From contig CM054060.1 in assembly GCA_028641055.1 (NCBI GenBank), positions 243,316,833 to 243,380,832 on the forward strand: DNA of 64,000 bases. Reading direction: 5' to 3'. The position numbers and the translations under genes are program-made. The stretch is from Alopecurus myosuroides (taxonomy: Eukaryota > Streptophyta > Magnoliopsida > Poales > Poaceae). Within the stretch, counting starts at the first letter, position 1, and every line of letters begins with the position of its first letter. The notes under the pieces were generated by a model that worked only from the letters and a program-made list of their open reading frames with translations, searched no databases and was not told the origin of the DNA. Of this stretch, positions 1 through 11,142 are shown piece after piece.

Positions 1-89
1 ATATTTGATCAGCACACAAGTAAGAGTTGGTAAGTTAACCTACAAAATAAAGCTGATTTGCGTTATTCAATGCAGCCTTCAACTGAAAC
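1..89. other. Unassigned flank left of element I
   Basis: Short AT-rich sequence outside the GAATA target-site duplication of element I. It is contiguous in origin with the sequence after 34489. No ORF, RNA gene or recognisable repeat end is visible. Confidence 0.5.
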
Positions 90-94
90 GAATA
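90..94. repeat. Target-site duplication of element I, left copy (GAATA)
   Basis: GAATA directly precedes the TG of the left LTR. The same five bases follow the CA of the right LTR at 34485-34489. A 5-bp duplication is what Gypsy integrases leave, and it fixes the outer limits of the nested left block. Confidence 0.85.
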
Positions 95-3000
95 TGTAGC
101 ATCCCAACTTTTAATAAAGATGGAATATCTGTGTTATTGTGCTAGTCCCTGGATCAATTGCTAGCTCCACAGTACAAAATGAAATATCATGCAAATGCAT
201 CAAATTCTATTACACCGCATGATCCAGTCTTTACAAAATAGGATTACAACTTGCATAGTCTTAGCAGACTAGCAGAAAAGAAAGAAATACAGCGGAAAAC
301 ATAGTACAACATTGAGCCCATCTTCTTCATGTGCCACAGGCAAAACATGTTGGCGATAGTCTCGGGATCCTAAACGAAATCCTCACTCGTCTTCAGAAAC
401 ATCTGCAATATGGAATATGCAGCCACAAGGGAGTCAATACAATTTAATGTATTGGCAAGTAACACTATGGTGGATATAAATGGCAAGACTAATACTACAT
501 GCATATTTGGCTTGGTGGAGTTTTTGGCTAAGTTTTGCATAAAGCAAGTTTTCTCCTATCTCTTTTGTAAAACAAACTTTTCTTTTCAAAGGGGTGGCAA
601 CATTGGATTAAGATCCAAGCACCACTACTAATGTTCACTTGGTCAAAATTTTACTTATTAAAAATGGTGATGTGATTCTTCCGTCCTTCCTTGTCCAGCT
701 GCTCATAGTTGTCCATAACCGGGGACACAACTAAGATCTTAGTTTGTTGACTCTGCAGAGTTTGTGCGCTTTCACCTTCAGACTCAGATCAGCCCAAACA
801 TCGTATACACCCTGAGTGCATTAAGGAAAGGAGAAGATTGAGTCGATATCTTTCAGAAGAAATTCCACCACCGTTTGGCTTACCCGTGCCACCTATAATC
901 ATGCTACATCTGCTGGTAAGCCTAGTGAGTTCATTCAACTTAGTTGATCAAGACAGAGCCCATATGACTAAAGGTTGCACTGGAAGCAATGTAAACTTGG
1001 GGAACATCATAATCACTTTGTTCCTGGGTGGCATTCCTCAAGTGAACAACCCCTCGGGGAGACACTCAACTCTCATCAGCCAAACAACCAAATCCACCCA
1101 GGTGGTTCATTGAAGTTTATACTTAGTAATTTTCCTCATCATCAAGTAAAAATTTTTTGTAGCAAGGCTAAGAATCCACTAAGTATCAAGGCATCAAAAT
1201 AACAAGGTATAAGGATGGCTACACACTACTAGGATATAGCATAGCATAATATAACTTAATAAAATTCCCTACCATGCATACTACTCAAAAATCCACTAAT
1301 GCATATAGAAAATAATGGGTAGTTAATGATGTGTTACTTGCCTTGTTGAAGTTGGTGAAGATATCACACTCTCTTCACAAAAGATCGTTGCTCTCCGTAC
1401 AATCTATTCATTGACAACACAAAACCAAATAAACAAGCATCCTAACAAACAAACATACATGTGTAGAAAACATACATAGCAACTAACATATCAAAAGGGG
1501 CTTAACCAAATTGGTTAGGACAAGGTCTAGGATTGAGTTGAAAGATTCATTCTCTAGTGGTCTCATTCTTGTTAAGGGAATTCCAATGGTTTCCTTGGGA
1601 TGGACTAGGTTGAGTTTTGTAGAAAACTAACTTTATTTTAACCATACTTGTCGAGGAAGTTCCAAGAGTTCACTAAGAATAAACATATTAGTTCTTCAAC
1701 TAAAGTAATACATGCAAACACTTGGTCATATTCACCTTCAAAAATAGTTGAGTGACTATGTTAGTATTTTCCATTGTGGTTAGGGTAGGTTTACTAACTT
1801 CATCATCAAAAGGGAAAATACTACTAAGTCTTGGGTTTTCCATTTGGGTCAATGGTTGGACAAAAATAACTTGTTATTCTTCAACTTGTATGGATTGCTT
1901 CTAGACCTCATGTGATTGCCTTCTTGAAGATCATCATCATGCTTCTATTGTAGTCTTGTTCCTTGGATGGATTCTTCTCTTGGTCTTGGTAAATTCTTCA
2001 TGGCCTTCTCACTAGTTGGTCCAAGGTAGGTTGGGCACAACTACCACTAACTTTATTTGAAAAGAAAGAAATAGAAAGGATAGAGAGAGGAAAATGATTG
2101 GCCAAGGTTGTTTCTGGTTCAAGGTTATCAAATGGAGCAATTTTGCAAAAGGAACTATATTGAAATTATTTATAGAAATTAATCTATGTCAAAAATACTC
2201 AAATAGACAACTAAATTCTAAATTCAATTTTAATTTGTTCAATTATTATTTTGGGATAGGGGATGTGAAAGTACACATCCTAAAGTTTCCAAATATATTT
2301 TATTTACAATTTTTCGATTTGTAGAATTTGAATTATGCCAAAATTCATCAAACAAGCATATTTGAAATTGAATAAATTTAAGTTTGTCAAATTTGAATTT
2401 GGCCAGTGCCAAAAGATTCTAAATGTCAAGGGCTTTTCAAAAAGTCCAAGATTGCTAAATTTGTCCAAGTGGTTGAAAAGATATGATAGATCTAAGATGC
2501 AGGGACTAATCTGTAAAACTGCCAATTAATTCTAGCGGGAGAAAAATTCGAATTAAAGGCTAGGCCACGTGGATGGATCTGATTGGTCGCATCTGCTGAC
2601 TAGGCGCTGACTGGACGCTGACTGGGCTGTGCTGACTGGGTTAAGTCACTGGATCTGGATCGTTGGATCTAAATCCAACGACAGCGTACCCCTCCGGGGA
2701 TGATCTAATCTAGGCCGTTCACCTAGATCTAACGGTCACAGGAGAGAGAGAAGGGCTCACCGGTGGTTTCTCGCCGGAAAATGGCGACGGCGGCGGTGAT
2801 GCGTCACGGTGGTGGACGGCGGGGCTTCTTCGGTGGTGCTCGAGCTCGACGGAGACCATGGGGAGATGCAGAGCGACACGGCGGAGGTGATGATGACCAC
2901 GGAGAGGCTCCTGGGGCTCCGCAACCACGGCGGTGAGGTGGTCCCGAGGCGTCCGGGGGAATTCCTTCTCCGGCGAGGTGTTCCTCACCGCTATGCTGCA

Positions 3001-3193
3001 CCAAAACGACGCAAAAAGACTTAAAACACTCGCATGGAAGCAAGGAGGCTAAAGGGAGTGGTCTTGGGCTCGGACATGCGCCAACCTCACCGAAATTCGA
3101 TGAAATCGACGGCGGCCGTGAGCAACTCCGGCGAGGAAATCCACTGTGCACGGGGCACGATTGAGGGAGGCACCAGAGGGGAAAGATAGAGGA
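95..3193 (-). repeat. Element I 3' LTR, distal part
   Basis: Aligns by eye with 29624-33110 of the right LTR. It is AT-rich up to about 2540 and then GC-rich to 3193. Compared with the right copy it lacks about 407 bp (present at about 31611-32017), with a two-base AA microhomology at the breakpoint, which suggests a deletion. Many scattered substitutions separate the copies. Short ORFs in the GC-rich part are not supported as genes. The segment ends at GAGGA, the integration point of element III. Confidence 0.85.
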
Positions 3194-3425
3194 TGTAACA
3201 GCCCAAGTATGAAAACCTACCATTTAGAATGTTTGATTTCTTGTTGTTAAGGTATTGCATCATGTCATCATATTGTTGCATTTGTTTACTATTTGTTTGC
3301 ACCTGTTTTTATTTGTTTTCACAATGAAACTCAAACAATTTCAAATGCTTTGTTTTCATACTTGCTCTGTTACAACCTTTTAAATAAAAATCTCAAATAA
3401 AAACAACCATTTTTTGCTTTCATAT
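3194..3425 (+). repeat. Element III 5' LTR, first part
   Basis: Matches 21376-21607 of the right LTR. It ends with CATAT (3421-3425), the target duplication of element II. The LTR resumes at 15370. Confidence 0.9.
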
Positions 3426-3999
3426 TGTCGAGACATCGTAGTAGTTTTCATAGACGGGGGTGCCATGAGACTACGGTAGAGACGTGGGGTAACGGAACGG
3501 CGTAGTAACACAGAACACGGGATTTTACCCAGGTTCGGTACGTCGCGACAGTACGGCGTACCTACTCCTGCCTTTCTCACTATAAGGGACTAAAGCCCGT
3601 AAATCTGGGTTACAGTGTGAGGGAATAGATCTAGCTTATTCGGCGAGGATGAGCTTCTCGGCGAGATAACCTAGAACTTAGAGCTTATTGAACTCGTGAA
3701 CCTGTGTCTAACTTCTTGAATCTATCCTCTGTCCGGCTTTATATAATAGCCGGACTAGGGCTTACAGATTAGGAAACCTAGAAGACTACGTTTAACTTGT
3801 AACTTGGAAAATAAGGAATCCGTCTTCTCCTCCAAGCCAGATCACGTGGGCCGTGATCCGGGTTCTTCTAGAATCCGGCTTCTGCGCGTCGGACTACTGG
3901 GCCGCCCAATGGACCTAAGCCCACTACCTTGAAGGCCACCCTGGTAGTCCGGCTCTCTGTCTACCATCTTCTATACCCCTATTCAGTATATATCCGACA
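3426..3999 (-). repeat. Element II 3' LTR
   Basis: 574 bp, starting TGTCGAGACA and ending ATATCCGACA on the plus strand. It contains the same inverted-repeat TATA module (3731-3755) as the 5' LTR. In this copy the plus-facing TATA points towards the antisense gene at 4542-7314. Confidence 0.95.
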
Positions 4000-4016
4000 G
4001 TAGCCCCCAGGAAGGA
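4000..4016 (-). promoter_or_regulatory. Polypurine tract of element II
   Basis: On the minus strand a purine-rich, G-rich stretch ending CCTGGGGGCTAC directly abuts the TGTCGG start of the 3' LTR. This is the expected position of the plus-strand DNA synthesis primer, and the sequence is like those of other Tat elements. Confidence 0.75.
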
Positions 4017-4389
4017 TCAAAACTCTGATTCTCCGTCTTTCGTCTAATGCGCTTGTCCGGGAAATCTTGATTCAGCAGTCTTGATTCTTTCTTCTTTCCT
4101 TTTGAAGGAGATGGTAATGCAAAACTCGGAACTCTGAAAATCCGGCTTTTCTTCTCGCGATCCTTCGCGGAAAAGGAACTTCTGACGTCAGTGCTTTGAT
4201 CATGCTGACGCAGGCGACGCTTGGTTTCACGCGGGAAACCCTGCAACGTATCTCTGACAGATTCTCACGAGAAACGAGGAGATAGCCATCATTCCTCTGT
4301 CGTTCCGTTTCCCGGATTTTCCGGCGTGCGACACGCGTCGAACATCCAACGGTCAAAAGAGCCGTTGGCGCGTATCTAGAGGGTTTTTA

Positions 4390-4403
4390 GGCTATAAATA
4401 GCC
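4390..4403 (+). promoter_or_regulatory. TATA box of the antisense gene, within a short palindrome
   Basis: TATAAATA (4393-4400) sits in GGCTATAAATAGCC, a 5-bp inverted repeat around four bases. It lies about 140 bp upstream of the ATG at 4542, which leaves room for a transcription start near 4425 and a leader of about 120 nt. The spacing and the match to the plant TATA consensus are good. The transcription start itself is inferred. Confidence 0.7.
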
Positions 4404-4541
4404 GTCTTCGTCCTCATCGGAAACCTTTCCTCACTCCACACTGCCCACGCCATTGATACGAACGCAAGCTCGAGAGCGAAAGCTAGTTCCTGCCCCAACG
4501 AGCCCTTGCCACGCCGGAGCGCACCAGCACCACCGAGTACG

Positions 4542-7314
4542 ATGGCGTCCCCGAATTCGTCACCGGCCCGCGCCTCCATCGACAAACTCCTGGGCGATCT
4601 AGATCCCCAGGTTGGGTCGCCCAAGCACGCCGGCGGCGGGCCGGAGAAGAACGCTGCGTCCGCGGCGGGCGGCGGTGGAAATGCTTCCGCCGCCGCAGAT
4701 ATCGCGGGGTCCAGCTCCAAATCGACTCCACCGTTTGCTCCCGAAACGGCGAAAGTCAAGATTCGTTCCCATGGCGCTGAACGATTCTTCACCGGAGCCG
4801 CAGGAGAAGAAGAATTTGTCGGAAATTGGAGGCAGAGTAATACTTCGCTCGCTCTTCTTCAGCGGATGTCAAGGGACAAACTAATCGTTGAAGGTAAATG
4901 GCGGACCTCGGAGAATGAACCAGAACCTAAGCCAAAAGTCGGAGAACGCGTCATTCTTACCTCTCATATTACGAGAGGTATGGGACTTCCACCTTCTGCC
5001 TTTTTCCTTGACATTCTTAGCTTTTATGGTGTCCAGCCTCATAATATCTCCCCAAATTCTATCCTCCAATTAGCTAGTTTCCAAGCTCTTTTTGAAGGGT
5101 ATCTTGGAATAACTCCTGATTTAGACTTCTGGCATTATTGTTTCGAGGTAAAACATAACATCACAAACGGTGTTTCACCCATCTGCGGTACCATATCTTT
5201 TATCCTCAGAAACTTTAGGGAAGAATGGTATCCAAGGATAAGAATGCCGAAACCTGACCAATCTTGGCTAGGTTCTTTCTTTTATCACCAAGACATTCCG
5301 TCCCCAGGCAGAGAAACCGGAGTTCCTCCCTTTGTTAATTCTGCCGCTACTCCTCACGAGAATTGGACATTAGAAGTAACAGAGGATTTGCCTGAAAACC
5401 TGATGAAAATAAAGCGGCGCATTGCCAAACTTTCTTCTTCTCAACCACCTTTGGTTTGGAAGGATATCGTTTTATGTTGGTTTGGACGTCGTGTACAACC
5501 TTTATCCCTTCGTTCCCGACTTCTTTGCGAGTACACGGGACCGGAAGATAGCATGAGAGGAACAGATAGGTCCTTTAGCAAGAAGAATTTTATAGAACAC
5601 CTTCATCAGATAGTTGCCGCCGATAGCCAGATTGAGGAAAGTCTAGCCATTTATCATGCGGAAAATCTGGTTCCTAAGGTACTTTCCTTCCCTTGTTTCT
5701 GAGTTTCCTCAGATTATCTTCTCTCTTCATTTTTTAACATACTGTTAATTCTTTCCCAGTTTGACGAACTTGGAGAAAATGATCTTGCTTCTGATGCTGA
5801 AATCAGCGAATTACATGCCGAGTTTTACAACAACCAAAAGCGCAAGAGGCAAAGTACTATCAAAGAAGAATTTCCTTCTGCAGCTACGGGTAAAAGGGGG
5901 AGAACGAATACGTCCATGGGCGGAATTTTTCGATCACCTGCTGGAAACGAATCCATTCCTACTCCGGATGATATCCGGGTGAAAGAAGAGCCTTTCGACG
6001 ACCTCGGATATATTCGTCCGGAGGCTAAGAAATTTTTTGCTCCTGCGCCTCTTGTTCGCCCCTGGCCACAAAATGGATTAGTTATCCGCAATAATATTGC
6101 ATTCTCGCCCCGTCAGGTCATACACGATGGCCTTCACCATGTTGGAATTCTTTTCACGGAATATGCCATGGAATTCAAGGAGACTTTGGCTGACTTGCGG
6201 GAAATGAGCCAGGTAATACCTCTAGCCCCCAAGCATTAAGTTGAAACCCTAAATTCTTCTTAATGCTTCTTTGTATGCTTGTTCAAACTTAAGCATCTGG
6301 CTTTCATTTCCATGTTTCAGCATTCCGCAGAAGCTATAAACTTGGAAGTTTTGAAAAAACTTAGCCTCAAAAGCAGAGAAGTAAAAACACTTCAATCTGT
6401 TATTGAGTCCAAAAGCAATGAACTGGCGTCGTCTCAACGGCAATTATCAAAAGCCACTGGTATTTTACTTCGTGTTTATTGGTTTTTGCTGGAAACTCAT
6501 TGCTAGATCTTGCCGTAATGTCGGATTACTTCGTCCCTGCTTTTCAGCTGCTTTAACCAAAGCCAAGAAGCACACAGCAAACGTTGCTTATTTTTCTCAA
6601 CTTCGTGAAGAAAACTCCAACCTTCAAAGAGAACTTTCAAAAGTTCGAGAAGAACTGGAAGCCAGTAATCTAGCCCTTGGGATTGCGCAATCCAAGGCTT
6701 CTTTGCAGGCAGCAGAGGATAAATCCATTATCAATGATTTAGAAAGTATGCTATTCCCTCGTATGAAAGAGGGCGATGAAATTGACGCGGTTCTTGGTAA
6801 GTTGACTTCTTTTACCAATACTTTCATGTTATATTTCTTGTATTCTCTAATCTTTGCTTTTATCAAAAAAGCAGGAAATTTTCCAGGAATTTCTCGGACT
6901 GAAAAGATCCGGGCCTTTGGGAAGATATGGAATTCAATCAGAGATGCAGGAATGCATTTAATTAATAAATTCCTGCCCACAAGTAATATACAACCTTCAG
7001 AAGTTTACCGACTTCCGGATGGCATCATGGAGGTAGCAAATTCGAAGGAATCTTTCCTTCGCTCTGCTGCACGGGGTGGTGCGCGAATGGCACTTGGCCT
7101 CATGCGCTTACACTACCCTGATGCAAAATCCTGGCGTGTAGCATCCGGTATTCCTCAAGAATGTACAAAAGCACAAATAAATGCGATCTTTAACGAAGTT
7201 GGAGGCCACGCCACTCAGATTGCCTCCATGGTGAATCTCTCCATTACTTATCCGGAAGAAGAAGTGCCCGCAGCCCCCGAGAATGATAGCAGTGATGAAG
7301 ACTCAGAAGTTTAA
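4542..7314 (+). CDS. Antisense gene of element II: Transposase_28-type protein, five exons
   Basis: Read with GT-AG introns, this is one uninterrupted 805-codon gene on the strand opposite to gag-pol. Exons are 4542-5678, 5760-6212, 6321-6459, 6548-6796 and 6875-7314. Introns are 81, 108, 88 and 78 bp, with clear donors and pyrimidine-rich acceptors, and the phases (0,0,1,1) are consistent throughout. The ATG at 4542 has a good plant context (ACGATGGCG). The N-terminus is Ala/Gly/Ser-rich. Residues about 136-215 (SHITRGMGLPPSAFF ... GITPDLDFWHYCFEVK) resemble the Pfam family Transposase_28, named as a putative gypsy-type transposon protein. Exons 3-4 encode a Lys/Glu-rich coiled coil, and the C-terminus is acidic (DSSDEDSEV). 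Known Tat elements such as Grande carry comparable antisense ORFs. The function is unknown, and neither transposase activity nor a role in regulation is shown. Confidence 0.82.
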
Positions 7315-7907
7315 GGGGGCACACTTGACCTGGATGATGGATGTGTATAGTAGCTTTTTTACAATGTAATTCGTATTGTAATACTTCTATGTCATTTGTC
7401 GGAACAAGAACTCCGCCTTTTGCAATTTCAAGCTTCTTGCAAAGTTTTTTCGGGTTTGGCTGTTCCTTTATCTTCTAAGTAATCTGGCCTCTGTGTTTTA
7501 ACTGCTCTAGTGTTTAAAAATGGCTCAATTAGCAATATGTATCGTCATGTTGAGTAACTGGGGACGAACCAAACAGTTAAAAACTCAGAAACATGGATTA
7601 TGCTAGAAGCATTTTTACTGACTAGTTTCAGTAACCCAACACATACACAATCAGATAAAACTTTAGAGAAAACAAGGAATTGTTCTGAAACTTGGGCACG
7701 CAGGCACAATCCGAGTTTCCTTTAACCTTTAACAGGCCGAATCATTCAGCTTTTAAACACCGAGCACGCAGGCACAATTCGGGTCAACATTGAGTATTTG
7801 TAAGATCATTGGGAAATAGATAAAGCGGAAATATTTTGTACTTATAATGAATATGAATTCCGACAACTTTATTTCATGATCTCAAAGATGTTTACATAGA
7901 AATTGAA
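7315..7907. other. Spacer between the convergent antisense gene and pol of element II
   Basis: AT-rich sequence holding the presumed 3' UTR of the antisense gene (plus strand) and, on the minus strand, the sequence after the integrase stop at 7908. Two similar short segments mention the same motif (GCACGCAGGCACAAT at about 7694 and 7766), a local direct repeat. No ORF is supported. Confidence 0.5.
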
Positions 7908-10573
7908 CTAAGTATAGAAGGGACGTAATTGCTGGATACTCCAAGGCCTATTTGTCTCCCCTAGTTCATCATCTATTTTTCTCTTTCTTTTGCGATTCGG
8001 TTTCTCGGGGTCGTCCTCCGTATCTCGAATGTCAACAAGATAATATGATCCATTCTTCATGGCTTTACTGATGACAAATGGTCCTTCCCATACTGGGGCT
8101 AATTTGTGCTTCCTTTTCTGCACCAGTCTCAGCACTAAGTCACCTTCTTTAAAAGAACGATGCCTGATTTTCCGACTGTGATAACGTCGTAAACCTTGCT
8201 GGTAGATGGCGGACCTTTGAAGTACAAGTTCTCGTTCCTCTTCTAAGAGATCGACGGCATCCTGTCGTGCTTCCTCGGCATCCGAGTCGTCAAAATTCTG
8301 CACTCTCGGGCTATCATGGATCATATCCGTTGGAAGAATAGCTTCCGCACCATAAACCAGGAAAAACGGGGTTTGCTCGGTTGACCTATTTGGCGTCGTT
8401 CGAATACTCCACAACACGGAAGGTAGCTCTTCTACCCATGCTCCAGCTGCTCTATGGAGAGGAGTTTCGAGTCTTGGGCGTATTCCTTGCAGGATTGAAC
8501 TGTTCATTCTTTCAACCTGTCCATTAGATTGCGGGTGTGCCACAGATGCAAGATCTAAGCGAATTCCCGTTTGTTGGCAATATTTTGCCAACTCTCCAAT
8601 GGAGAAATTTGTCCCGTTATCAGTTATTATGCTGTGTGGGACGCCATACCTCATTACTAAATCAATAATGAAATTTCTGGCAGTTGCGCCATCCAGCTTT
8701 TTGATGGGTTTAGCCTCCACCCATTTTGTGTACTTATCTACCGCTACGAGTAGATGTGTAAGTCCACCTCTTGCAGTTTTGAACGGTCCCATCATATCTA
8801 GCCCCCAGACCGCAAACGGCCATGTGATAGGGATAGTTTTAAGTGCTTGGGCCGGCAAATTGGTCTGCTTGGCGTAATATTGGCATCCTTCGCACGTATT
8901 CACTATGCGTTCGGCGTCTGTCTTGGCTGTTAGCCAGAAAAACCCTGCTCGGAATGCTTTTTTGACTATGCTTTTTGATTGAGCATGATGTCCGCAATCG
9001 CCGGCATGGATTTCTTCCAGTATTTCTCTTCCTTCTTCTGGTGAAATACACCGTTGAAAAATTCCGGAAGTACTGCGTTTATACAAGTGGTCGTTGATCA
9101 CCACGTATCCTTTGCATCGACGCTGTATTTGCCTTTGCAAGACCTCGTCTGCTCCTTCCGGGTACTTCTGATTGACTAAGAAGTTTAAGTACGGGATTGT
9201 CCAATCCGGTTTAACGAGCATGACTTCAATTGTTTCAGATGCTAGAGGGTAATCAACGTCTCCACCTTTTATGGACGGTTCATGTAAATGCTGGACGAAT
9301 ACCCCTGGTGGTAAAGTTTTTACTCTCTCTGATCCCATGCGGGCTAACGCATCCGCGTTCCAATTTTCCTCCCTTTTTATGTGAAGGACTTCGAACCCGA
9401 AGAAACAGATGGCAAACTCATCCACCGTTCTCCGATATTCGGCCATTATAGGGCTTTTCGCGTCCCAGGTTTGGTTGAGCTGATGTTGTACCAAATCCGA
9501 GTCTCCATAGCACAAGATGCGTTTTACCCCTATTTCTTTTGCAATGTGCAAGCCATGAAGCAAAGCTTCGTATTCTGCCACATTATTACTGGCGTTGAAG
9601 TGTATTTGTAATACATACTCCATTGTGTCTCCCTTGGGGGATTTTAGAACTACGCCGGCTCCAGCTCCTTCCTTCATCTTGGATCCATCAAAGTGCATGA
9701 TCCAGTACTCGGATTCTGGCATCGGTGTATTTTCCATTGCTTCTGTCCAGTCGGCGACGAAATCTGCCAAAACCTGGGATTTTATTGCCGTCCTTGGCTG
9801 GTACTTAATGTCGAAAGCTGCCAGCTCAATGCCCCATTTAGCTACTCGGCCGGTTGCCTCCGCATTGTTTATAATATCCCCTAGTGGTGCTTTACATACC
9901 ACTGTTATGGAATGTCCTTGGAAGTAATGGCGCAGCTTTCTGGATGCAAAAAATACGCCATATGCCAGTTTCTGATAGTGCGGGTATCTTTGTTTGGATT
10001 CGGAGAAAACTTCGCTTATGTAGTATACCGGATGTTGATCTGGTATGCTTTGCTCTTCTTTTGTCCGTTCTACAACGATTACCGCGCTAATAACCCGACT
10101 AGTAGCCGTAAGGTATAGTAACATGGGCTCTTCGTCTTTGGGTGATGCCAAGATGGGAGCGTTCATCAAGGTTTCTTTTAACTGGGCCAACGCTGCATCG
10201 GCCTCCTCTGTCCATTCGAACTTGTCGGATTTCTTCAACAGTTTGTAGAGTGGTAAGGCTTTATCCCCCAGCCGACTAATAAATCTGCTGACAGCTGCAG
10301 CGGAACCCGTCAATCTTTGGACATCTTTTACGCATGTAGGCTTTGAGATATTCAAGATTGCCTTGATCTTTTCCGGGTTAACTTCTATTCCTCTATGAGA
10401 AACGATGAAACCCAGAAGTTTTCCTGAGGGAACCCCGAATACGCACTTAGATGGATTCAACTTCATCTGGTAGGTGCGCAAGTTTTCGAAAGTTTCTCGC
10501 AGATCCTCAAGGAGTGTGTCTTTTTCCTTGGTTACGACAGCGATATCGTCCACGTAAACATGGACATTTTTTT
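7908..10573 (-). CDS. pol: Element II pol: RT core, RNase H, second RNase H, integrase
   Basis: This open frame continues RT after a one-base frame break at 10567-10573. The RT catalytic box (HVYVDDIAVV) comes first, then the Gypsy RNase H and connection. A second RNase H follows, with acidic residues in MHFDGSKMKEGAGAG, NVAEYEALLHGL and CYGDSDLVQHQL, and a final REENWNADALARMG. Integrase follows with an HHCC zinc finger (H..GHHAQ ... CEGCQYY) and a DDE core (LDMMGPF, TDNGTNF, NGQVERMN). The C-terminal region (KRKHKLAPVWEGPFVI) lacks a chromodomain that I can recognise. The dual RNase H places the element in the Tat lineage. The stop is at 7908, about 3.9 kb before the 3' LTR. All catalytic residues look present in this segment. 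Confidence 0.92.
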
Positions 10574-11142
10574 CCAATCTGACTATGCAAACAACGTTGC
10601 ATGCAACGCTGGTAGGTTGCACCTGCGTTCTTCAGGCCAAAGGGCATGGTTATGTAGTAATACGTCCCGTGCGGGGTTATAAAAGAAGTCTTGATTTGAT
10701 CTTCCTTTTTCATGCGTATTTGGTGGTACCCGGAGTATGCATCCAAAAAGCATAAAAGCTCGGAGCCTGCAGTGGCATCGATTATTTGATCGATTCGCGG
10801 AAGTGCGAACCTATCTTTCGGACATAACTTGTTCAGTCCTGTGTAATCTATACACATTCTGAGGGCAGTTGTGTCTTTCTTCGGTACTAATACCGGATTT
10901 GCGGACCAGTCAGTATGGATTACCTCCTTGATGAAATCCGCTGCTAAAAGCCGGATAATTTCCTTGCCAATAGCCTTCCGTCTTCTTCCGTCAAATCGAC
11001 GGAGACCTTGTTTGACGGGTTTTGATCCGGGAATAACCTTGAGTTGGTGCTCAGCAAGTTCCCTGGGTACGCCTGGCATGTCAGCTGGACACCAGGCAAA
11101 AATATCCCAGTTCTCACGGAGGAACTTGATGAGCTCGCCTTC
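10568..11142 (-). CDS. pol: Element II pol: N-terminal half of reverse transcriptase
   Basis: Same frame as Gag-protease but separated from it by an in-frame TAG at 11143-11145. The first codons after the stop read EGELIKFLRENWDIFAW, a typical start of the Gypsy RT domain. They are followed by DMPGVPREL, VPKKD, MCIDYTGLNKLCPKD, FLDAYSGYHQI, TSFITPHGTYYY and MPFGLKNAGATYQRCM. The frame is lost at the A-run 10567-10573 just before the YVDD box. The upstream RT motifs are intact, so both breaks look recent. Confidence 0.9.

Noticed and set aside
10567..10573. Programmed -1 frameshifting at the A-run in RT
   Set aside because: A -1 slip does not join the two frames; +1 or -2 would be required, and the site is within the RT domain, not at a domain border.
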